Source: Candidatus Omnitrophota bacterium (GTDB lineage: Bacteria; Omnitrophota; Gorgyraeia; Gygaellales; JAMWDD01). Taken from it: 45,873 nucleotides of DNA. Positions within the stretch are counted from its first letter, which is position 1. Every line of letters starts with the position of its first letter. The notes beneath the pieces were generated by a model. It did not search any database. It was not told the origin of the DNA and worked only from the letters and a program-made list of their open reading frames with translations. Location: contig JAQUNK010000009.1 in assembly GCA_028717645.1 (NCBI GenBank), positions 1 through 45,873 of the forward strand. The letters are read 5' to 3'. The position numbers were made by a program, and so were the translations under genes. Below, one piece after another: positions 14,793 through 20,323 of this stretch.

Positions 14793-15380
14793 ATGATAGA
14801 TACAGAGCTAATAAATAAAGCCAAGAAAAAATCAGGCCTGATTGAGCAGATTGACGCTGCCTGGCGGGAATTCGTAAACAGACTCAGAGAAAATACCTTT
14901 AGTATCCCTTTTAAAGGCGAATACAGCTGTATGATTAAAGACAGCGACATGTTTGTTGAAGGTTACTCTGGCCTACTTCTCATAGATAAGCTGTATTATA
15001 ACCATAAAACTTATTTCTTGAAGAAGCCTATTAAATATTACCCTTTTAAAATCTACGGCGTATACGGCGAAAGGGGAAGCTTTACGAATTTTGTAACTGA
15101 TCCGGAAATAGGCTTTCATTACCTTGGCTTAAGCGATAAAGGACACTCAATTTGCACAGGAGATATTCAATACCTTAATCCTGAATCCTTAGGCCTGCTC
15201 AAAGAAACTGCTCTTAAGATAATCAGAGCATTCCGGGTAATCAATCTTGAATCCTTGGGAACGGTCATCCTTCCGGAAAGTTACTTAAACCTTAAAAACA
15301 TCTTTTCCAATAAGGATGAAGACGCAAAGCATAAGTTTGAAAAACTGCTTGGTCAAAACCTCATTGAGGAAATCATTTAG
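14793..15380 (+). CDS. E2-like conjugating protein (PRTRC-B/RWD-like), tentative
   Basis: The ATG at 14793 follows AAAGGAGAAAG, giving 195 residues; the frame is open upstream to a TTG at 14769 but that lies in the hairpin. Residues 80-127 resemble the E2 core: PIKYYPFKIYGV, then DPEIGFHYLGLSDKGHSICTGDIQYL. His109 and Cys121 would correspond to the HPN-type His and the catalytic Cys of the G-x-I-C-x-D motif (here GHSICTGD). PRTRC protein B, thought to be E2-like, has a similar GRVCLGSM motif. Position between the modifier and E1-like genes strongly supports the role. Overall similarity is too low to be certain by eye. Confidence 0.6.
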   Translation: MIDTELINKAKKKSGLIEQIDAAWREFVNRLRENTFSIPFKGEYSCMIKDSDMFVEGYSGLLLIDKLYYNHKTYFLKKPIKYYPFKIYGVYGERGSFTNFVTDPEIGFHYLGLSDKGHSICTGDIQYLNPESLGLLKETALKIIRAFRVINLESLGTVILPESYLNLKNIFSNKDEDAKHKFEKLLGQNLIEEII

Positions 15381-15393
15381 AAGGAGAAAAAAC

Positions 15394-16377
15394 ATGCCTG
15401 AACAAGCGATTTATGAACGTCAAAACTTAATCAACGGCCTGGAGATTCCGCAGACTGCTTCTGTTGTAGGCTGTGGAGGCACAGGTTTTTGGACCGCTTT
15501 ACTTCTTGCAATGTCCGGCGTAGAAGATTTAATCCTGATTGATTCTGACATAGTTGAAGTATCCAATCTAAACCGGCTTTTCTTTGAAGAAACCTGCGTA
15601 GGCAAGAAGAAAGCGGAAGCATTAAAGAATCTAATCCTAACAGTAAGAAAACAGGTCAGGATTGAAATCCATGACATGCGCATTGAAAAACCTCTGGACT
15701 GTCAGGTTTTAAGGGGAGAGATTTTCTGCTGTACAGATAACTTAAAAAGCCAGCAGATTATCTGCGCTTATTGCAAAAAGAACGAGTTTGCCTATCAAAG
15801 AATAGGCTATGACGGCACGATCCTGAATGTCTCCAAGACATTCCCGCTTTCCTTTAAGGAAGTAGAACAGCAGGGTTATACGGTAACGCCTTCCTGGGTA
15901 ATCCCAGCGGTATTTGCCGCGGCAGCAGGAGTATCTTCCAGAATATACAAAGAATTATGCCTGATGGATGATCTAGGTAAACTCCATATACAGAAATCTT
16001 CCCACATCTGTAAAAAAATCCTAGATGACGCAAAGAAAGAAGAACGGGAGTACATCGAAGAGAATATCAACGATTTTATTCCTGATAGTTACGGTTATTG
16101 TGATGACTGCGATAGAATTAACCCTGATGATTCCGATTACGGCTACTGTCCGGATTGCAAGAGAGTAGATCCCGAAGACGGTTGGGCGCGCTGTTCTGAA
16201 TGTGATGAGCATTATACTGAAGATGATATTGAAGACATAAAAGAAAAGGCAAAGAATGAGGAGTATGACAGGATAATCGAACAGCTTGAAACAGGCGCGC
16301 TTAGAGACCCAAAACTTATCGCAGCCCTTAAAAAATGGGGAGAAAGGAAGGAGGATACAAAAAATGTTAGAAAATGA
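15394..16377 (+). CDS. E1/ThiF-like modifier-activating enzyme with zinc ribbons
   Basis: The ATG at 15394 is preceded by AAGGAG; the frame runs further upstream but into the E2-like gene. The 327-residue protein has the ThiF/E1 Rossmann nucleotide site VVGCGGTGFW (Gly26-Gly31), LIDSDIVEVSNLNRLFF with Asp50, Asp52, Asn58, Asn60 and Arg61 for adenylation, and CCTDN (Asp115). Candidate catalytic Cys are 112, 113, 124 and 127. The C-terminal part adds three CxxC pairs (236/239, 252/255, 267/270), a likely zinc-ribbon region. It should adenylate the 77-residue modifier's C-terminus and pass it to Cys121 of the E2-like protein. It overlaps the JAMM gene by 14 bases. Confidence 0.88.
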   Translation: MPEQAIYERQNLINGLEIPQTASVVGCGGTGFWTALLLAMSGVEDLILIDSDIVEVSNLNRLFFEETCVGKKKAEALKNLILTVRKQVRIEIHDMRIEKPLDCQVLRGEIFCCTDNLKSQQIICAYCKKNEFAYQRIGYDGTILNVSKTFPLSFKEVEQQGYTVTPSWVIPAVFAAAAGVSSRIYKELCLMDDLGKLHIQKSSHICKKILDDAKKEEREYIEENINDFIPDSYGYCDDCDRINPDDSDYGYCPDCKRVDPEDGWARCSECDEHYTEDDIEDIKEKAKNEEYDRIIEQLETGALRDPKLIAALKKWGERKEDTKNVRK

Positions 16378-17170
16378 TCTTCTAAAAAAGAGTAATATTC
16401 TGGAAGTAAAAATAAAAAACTACGGTGAATGCGGTTTCTGCAGCGACAGGGATAATCAGGAAACCTTGAAAATCCCCTGGAGTATCTGGAGTCAGTGGTT
16501 GTATATCAGCCAGTGCATGGGAGATAAGGAATGGGGCGCGGTATTCTGGGTTAAGGATAACACCATAACCAGCTTTAAAATTCCCAAGCAGGAGGTAGGT
16601 TCAGTAGACTGTGAATTCAAGGAGGAATTGGGCGGTGACGGAATAATCCATTCGCACCATGATATGGGAGCGTTTCATTCTTCGCAGGATGATGCCCACG
16701 CGCGCAATCTCTACACTTACAGCATTGTTACCGCTAATTCAAAAGGCAGTATTGCTACCAAGAGGGTTAAACTTCCTTGTAAAGGCTTTGGCTACGTAAA
16801 AATAAGCTTGCAGTTGGTTGAATTGCCTGCGATAGACCTTTCAAAGATAAGCGAAAGAATAAGGGAATTGATTCCAGAGGCGAACTCAGGATTTGAGGAA
16901 AGCGAGTACCCTTGTGATATTTGTCAGACCGGTGACTGCGAAAATTGTGAACACTCAGGTATGCCTTTTCTATCTTGTCAGATTTGTAATATTTTTAAAT
17001 GCAAATCCTGCAAGGCAACTGCCGGCCTGGAGATTCGGGGAGTGCTTCCTTTTTGCGAGGTTTGTAATGGTTCTGAAACTTGCGCTTCCTGCGAAAAAAT
17101 CGCAAAATATCTTAAAAATTACCCTGAGGAGCGAGGACGCTTGCAAACTCCAGCTGAAAGTCAATCGTGA
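16364..17170 (+). CDS. JAMM/MPN-type isopeptidase with cysteine-rich C-terminus
   Basis: I start at the ATG at 16364, after AAAGGAAGGAGG, giving 268 residues. The JAMM zinc site is complete: Glu56 (KEWGAVFWV), His96 and His98 (IIHSHHD), Ser106 and Asp109 (HSSQDD), with the exact H-x-H-x7-S-x2-D spacing. Such enzymes remove or process ubiquitin-like modifiers. From about residue 182 to 252 there are many CxxC pairs (CDIC, CENC, CQIC, CKSC, CEVC, CASC), so two or three zinc-binding modules probably follow the catalytic domain. It ends the cassette; two inverted repeats lie downstream. Confidence 0.88.
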   Translation: MLENDLLKKSNILEVKIKNYGECGFCSDRDNQETLKIPWSIWSQWLYISQCMGDKEWGAVFWVKDNTITSFKIPKQEVGSVDCEFKEELGGDGIIHSHHDMGAFHSSQDDAHARNLYTYSIVTANSKGSIATKRVKLPCKGFGYVKISLQLVELPAIDLSKISERIRELIPEANSGFEESEYPCDICQTGDCENCEHSGMPFLSCQICNIFKCKSCKATAGLEIRGVLPFCEVCNGSETCASCEKIAKYLKNYPEERGRLQTPAESQS

Positions 17171-17229
17171 AGGTTTATAAATACGCTTGCCCCGCCCTGC
17201 CTTTGTGGGTTTTTGGTTGTGGGTTTGGT

Positions 17230-17311
17230 TTGGGTGATTTTGTTTGGAACGAGCGTGCGGTAGCCTTCGAGAGGGTTGTTGACGAAATCACCCAAAAGGC
17301 TACCGCACGCT
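17230..17311. repeat. Two interleaved perfect inverted repeats after the conjugation cassette
   Basis: TTGGGTGATTT (17230-17240) is the inverse of AAATCACCCAA (17285-17295). The 16 bases 17252-17267 are the inverse of 17296-17311 (core GCGTGCGGTAGCCTT). The arms alternate a-b-a'-b', so both helices cannot form as simple nested hairpins. A terminator, a protein-binding or replication/transfer site, or a switch between two folds are all possible. The rest of 17171-17415 shows no gene. Confidence 0.7.
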
Positions 17312-17373
17312 ATTAGCTTTAAGTGCTTGGGGGTAAAGATAAATTATAAATATTGAATGTGTTCTGAAAAATT

Positions 17374-17410
17374 AATTAAAAGCTGTCCTACCAGCTATAC
17401 GGGGAGAAAG
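17374..17410 (+). promoter_or_regulatory. Repeated leader motif, copy b
   Basis: GCTGTCCTACCAGCTATACGGGGAGAAAG matches 14449-14487 with two substitutions, both in the small hairpin. It lies just before the ATG at 17416, and its GGGGAG acts as ribosome site. Confidence 0.6.
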
Positions 17411-17415
17411 GGAAT

Positions 17416-17616
17416 ATGAGAGTCGATAATTGGGTTGACGAATTAAGGAATCAGTTAAAAAGCTTTGACGAAGAAACATCGGGCAGTGAAATTAAAATGG
17501 CAGATATAACCCTTGGCTACATTGACAGGCAAGGCTTAATTCATTACCATAAAATTGAATACAGGGCAAAAGGGTTTGAGAAGAAGCCGGTCTCAAGCCA
17601 ATCACTACAGAGATAA
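17416..17616 (+). CDS. Hypothetical 66-residue protein
   Basis: This small acidic-then-basic protein (MRVDNWVDELRNQLKSFDEE at the start, ADITLGYIDRQGLIHYHKIEYRAKG in the middle) has no signal peptide, membrane span or known motif. It shares its leader motif with the modifier gene, so the two may be co-regulated. It stands alone between inverted repeats and structured element copy 2. Confidence 0.55.
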   Translation: MRVDNWVDELRNQLKSFDEETSGSEIKMADITLGYIDRQGLIHYHKIEYRAKGFEKKPVSSQSLQR

Positions 17617-17688
17617 AATTGCCGTGTTAAATTTCTGATAGCGGATGAGCAAAATGGCCGCCCTTTCCATAGTTATGCGCTTTTCTCT

Positions 17689-18086
17689 CCATCCTCAAAT
17701 TTTCTTTTCTGTTTTTCCTTGTCGTCACGTAATCCTCTTTCTTTTTCCCGCCTACAATAGCCCAAGATTGACTTTTGTGCAAGAAAATCCTTGAGAATAA
17801 TTCCTCTCTACCTTGCACTTGTGGTCTGCCTCAAGATGCAAGGTATCAGAAGTATTCTGCCCCTATAGGGGAGTCTCAATTTTTCTCAAGGACCCCAGGA
17901 AACTCACTCGCTTGCGCTCGTTCCTTTCGGGCATACCTGTTTTCTTGACAAAAGCCGGCATTTCCTGGGTTGCCTGAAAATGCCTTCAAATCATTGGGCT
18001 TATATTTTCGGCGTCAAAAGAAAGGAGGCTCACATGAGCCAAGTAAAAAAAGAAATGTTAAAGAAAAACGAAAAATTTGAGGATGG
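17689..18086 (+). ncRNA. Structured element copy 2 (candidate cis-regulatory RNA or ssDNA structure)
   Basis: This is the second copy of the element at 13766. Helices: 17689-17703 with 18072-18086 (15 bp), 17734-17746 with 18016-18028 (one bulge), AGCCCAA with TTGGGCT, 17772-17787 with 17940-17954, 17789-17802 with 17878-17891, hairpin 17810-17844 with loop TGGTCTGCCT, CAGAA-GTA-TTCTG, CCCC-TATA-GGGG, and hairpin 17957-17984 with loop TGGGTTGCCT. Stem sequences differ from copy 1 but pairing is kept. The outer arm again pairs with the start of the downstream gene, and that arm sequence is specific to this locus. No credible gene occupies 17617-18033. Confidence 0.8.
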
Positions 18087-18327
18087 GGTGTTGCGCGCAG
18101 ATGCCTGTATGGAAAGGTATCAAAGCAGCCGAGATTCTCAATACAGAACGCATCAAGAGGATTTCCCGGAAGCTGCGTTCGGCTTATCCGCTCTCTGGGA
18201 AGAAAGAAATCTAATGAAGAACGTTTATAAGCTTATGGCGAAAGGATTTAAGCCAAACGGTTCTGAAAGCTTGGAATCCTTTGTTGAGAAGCACCAGAAT
18301 TTGCTTGATGAAGGAGGTGATTTTTAA
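18034..18327 (+). CDS. Hypothetical 97-residue protein downstream of structured element
   Basis: The ATG at 18034 follows AAAGAAAGGAGGCTCAC and begins with the same MSQ-Lys-rich start as the long form of spoVG. The product is helical and charged, with a region ADACMERYQSSRDSQYRTHQ and a C-terminal helix. I do not recognise it. The ribosome site and first codons lie in the 3' arm of the structured element. Its stop overlaps the next ATG (TAATG). Confidence 0.65.
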   Translation: MSQVKKEMLKKNEKFEDGVLRADACMERYQSSRDSQYRTHQEDFPEAAFGLSALWEERNLMKNVYKLMAKGFKPNGSESLESFVEKHQNLLDEGGDF

Positions 18328-18542
18328 TGCAGGAAATCAAGAAGGTTACAACTAGTGAAGTAACTGAAAAATTAACCATAGGCCAGATTGAAAAAGTCTG
18401 GCAGCAGGTTGATTCAAGAAAAGAGCATGATCCAAATCCGCTTAGCTTGCAGGTTTTCTGGTTTGCAGGCGTAGAGGTTTGGGTGGTAAATGAGGAAGGC
18501 ATTATCACAATGATGTTTCCTAATGAAGAAAAGGAGGAATAG
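18327..18542 (+). CDS. Hypothetical 71-residue protein
   Basis: GAAGGAGGTGATTTTTA precedes the ATG. The product has a helical first half (VTEKLTIGQIEKVWQQVDSRKE) and a beta-rich second half (LQVFWFAGVEVWVVNEEGIITMMFP). No known domain is visible. It is coupled to the preceding gene by a one-base overlap and is followed after four bases by a 44-residue gene. Confidence 0.6.
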   Translation: MQEIKKVTTSEVTEKLTIGQIEKVWQQVDSRKEHDPNPLSLQVFWFAGVEVWVVNEEGIITMMFPNEEKEE

Positions 18543-18546
18543 AAAA

Positions 18547-18681
18547 ATGTGGATACAAAAAGATAAATTAATTAAAGAAACAAGTTGGGATAAAATTTCA
18601 GATTGGGTAGTAATTGACGGGGTGTTGTGGGTGGAAATTCAGGAGAAGGAGGTGAGTGAGGTATGTATAGTCCGGTGTTAA
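18547..18681 (+). CDS. Very small 44-residue protein
   Basis: An ATG at 18547 is preceded by GAAAAGGAGGAATAG. The short frame reads MWIQKDKLIKETSWDKISDW and ends at 18681, overlapping the next gene by 19 bases. The strong ribosome site and its place in a tightly packed array support translation, but there is no recognisable domain. Confidence 0.45.
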   Translation: MWIQKDKLIKETSWDKISDWVVIDGVLWVEIQEKEVSEVCIVRC

Positions 18682-18881
18682 GCGAAACAATGGTTAAGAC
18701 GCTATATAGGTTGAAATGCAGTCAGGATAGGCCGATGACTGTGGTGGTTGAGAAGCTGATTTTGCGCTCGATAGCATCTATAGACAAAGGACCTGTGTGC
18801 GAGAAATGCACTAGCGAAAATAATAACGATTGCAGGAACTGTTATTTTTCCTGCATTAAAAAGGAGGTAGAGAAATGTTAA
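18663..18881 (+). CDS. Small protein with helix pair and cysteine cluster
   Basis: AGAAGGAGGTGAGTGAGGT precedes the ATG. The first 45 residues (MVKTLYRLKCSQDRPMTVVV, then EKLILRSIASI) look like a small ribbon-helix-helix-like DNA-binding unit. The rest has five closely spaced Cys (CEKC, CRNC, C), a likely metal site. It could be a small regulator. Its end overlaps the DUF6876 gene by seven bases. Confidence 0.55.
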   Translation: MYSPVLSETMVKTLYRLKCSQDRPMTVVVEKLILRSIASIDKGPVCEKCTSENNNDCRNCYFSCIKKEVEKC

Positions 18882-19216
18882 CGATAAATGAATTAAGACG
18901 ATTTAGCGGAGCAGAGAACTGGTACAAACATTTAAGCGGATATCTTTATACTGATGGCGTTTTATATGTCGCTCAGGAAGGTGGAGCATTTTGGCTAATT
19001 GATAAAATATTACTTACTACTAGAGCAAAAAATAACTTACAGGAGTTCGGAGCCTGGAAGCTTACGGTTAATGAAGATAAATCGGCAATTTTAGTCTGTG
19101 AGGATGGCAACTATCACGAGCTTTACCGGGAGAAAATTGAATGGACAGATTTTCCGCTAAATAAGATTGATTTATGGTTCGAAAATGGCGTCCTAATTCT
19201 GCCAAGTGAACACTAA
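18875..19216 (+). CDS. DUF6876 family protein
   Basis: The 113-residue product matches the DUF6876 pattern by eye: FSGAENWYKHLSGYLYTDGVLY, GGAFWLIDKILL, WKLTVNEDKSAILVCEDGN, TDFPLNKIDLWFENGVLILPSEH. These proteins are common on plasmids and integrative elements and have no known function. AAAGGAGGTAG precedes the start. It closes the small-gene array. Confidence 0.8.
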   Translation: MLTINELRRFSGAENWYKHLSGYLYTDGVLYVAQEGGAFWLIDKILLTTRAKNNLQEFGAWKLTVNEDKSAILVCEDGNYHELYREKIEWTDFPLNKIDLWFENGVLILPSEH

Positions 19217-19273
19217 AAAAGATAGCAAAAGATGAAAGACTGATCCCAAAGCTGCTTCATTCATAAATAAGGC

Positions 19274-19310
19274 GTATACAGAGAGTTTTTCTGCCGCGCC
19301 GTATTTCTGG
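19274..19310. repeat. Direct repeat A flanking the 19.3-23.8 kb module
   Basis: GTATACAGAGAGTTTTTCTGCCGCG followed by three variable bases and TATTTCTGG is repeated at 23760-23796. Weaker similarity continues another 22 bases (TAGG, ACCTC in register). The rest of the 317-base gap 19217-19533 holds only the terminator at 19443; I see no gene in it. Confidence 0.75.
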
Positions 19311-19442
19311 TCCGCTTCATAGGAATTACCTCTCGCGATATACGATAGGACGACTCAAAAAAATGATTTACAGTGTTAAAGATGAGGTATAGAATAATTT
19401 CATTAAATAGAAGGGGTAAATGAAGTTCCCCCAGTAAAATCT

Positions 19443-19476
19443 AAGGTAACTCTTAAATAATGAGTGTTACCTTTTT
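19443..19476 (+). terminator. Intrinsic terminator before the DUF2971 gene
   Basis: AAGGTAAC (19443-19450) pairs with GTTACCTT (19466-19473), extended by inner pairs, and a T-run follows. It likely ends transcripts from the small-gene array. Confidence 0.65.
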
Positions 19477-19533
19477 GCGGCATTTTTTAAAAACAGAAAC
19501 GTCTTTATCTTGTACTAACATAGGTGAATTTGC

Positions 19534-20211
19534 ATGGCGAATACAGATAGTAAAATCTTTTATCATTTTCTTCCATTTAAAGATGCATTATATGACCTTA
19601 AGAGCGAACTGATAAAAGTTAGCAAAATTAGAGACGTAAATGACCCTTTCGAGTTTTTACCATATTTAGGGAAAAAGGGTAGATATAGAAGAAAACCATA
19701 TTACGAATTTAAAAATAGAATATCAAAAAAATTTGGAATATTGTGTTTCTCTGGTGGTTGGCAAGAACCACTCTTGTGGGGGCATTACGCAGATAAGCAT
19801 AGAGGTGTCGCATTAGGGTTTAAAATAGTTAGCTGCGATCTTTTGAAGGTTAAGTATGTAAGGGAAAGACCCATAATTGGTTTAAATAACCCAAAAAATC
19901 GCGAGAGATTTTTGTTTAATAAGTTACTTAAATACAAATATAAAAAGTGGGAATACGAAAATGAATACAGGACTTCGGTTAATTTGTGTGACTGTAATAA
20001 AATAGATAAGCACTATTTTTTTCCTTTTACTAGAAAGCTTATTTTAAAAAAAATAATTTTAGGGTGTGAATGGGAGAAAAATAAAGAAGTTAATGTTATC
20101 AAAGATTTATCAAATAAATATAAGGCTGATTTAATTGTTAGTAGAATGGCCTTCAGAGATTATAGAATTGTCAAAAATAGAAGTAAAACGCGTGAGTTTT
20201 TGCCAGCATGA
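19534..20211 (+). CDS. DUF2971 family protein
   Basis: This 225-residue protein shows the DUF2971 landmarks: RDVNDPFEFLPYLG near the N-terminus, FGILCFSGGWQEPLLWGHYADKHRGVALGF in the middle and KKWEYENEYRTSVNL towards the end. DUF2971 proteins are frequent in defence islands but have no established activity. The gene is clearly more AT-rich than the genes before 19.2 kb. It is followed after about 110 bases by the large unrecognised gene, and both could form a module. A second DUF2971 protein lies at 39492. Confidence 0.8.
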   Translation: MANTDSKIFYHFLPFKDALYDLKSELIKVSKIRDVNDPFEFLPYLGKKGRYRRKPYYEFKNRISKKFGILCFSGGWQEPLLWGHYADKHRGVALGFKIVSCDLLKVKYVRERPIIGLNNPKNRERFLFNKLLKYKYKKWEYENEYRTSVNLCDCNKIDKHYFFPFTRKLILKKIILGCEWEKNKEVNVIKDLSNKYKADLIVSRMAFRDYRIVKNRSKTREFLPA

Positions 20212-20323
20212 TTGGAACAGGGAAAATATAAATGTTTTTCATTCTAATGTTCAGATACGATAATTAGAAGAGGATAGAATATAGCAAGATTATTAAGTGC
20301 CAGTTGTTTTCAAAACAAATAAT

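Noticed and set aside
15316-15393. Longer upstream start for the E1-like gene (and likewise for the JAMM gene at 16286)
   Set aside because: The extensions overlap the preceding genes in another frame, lack ribosome sites and read as low-quality sequence, whereas the chosen ATGs follow clear AGGAG sites.
19253-19330. Short - strand peptides with RQKNSLYT encoded by both direct repeats, resembling the start of REP-type transposases
   Set aside because: Only about ten residues are shared and no transposase body follows; the identity is expected from the DNA repeat alone.
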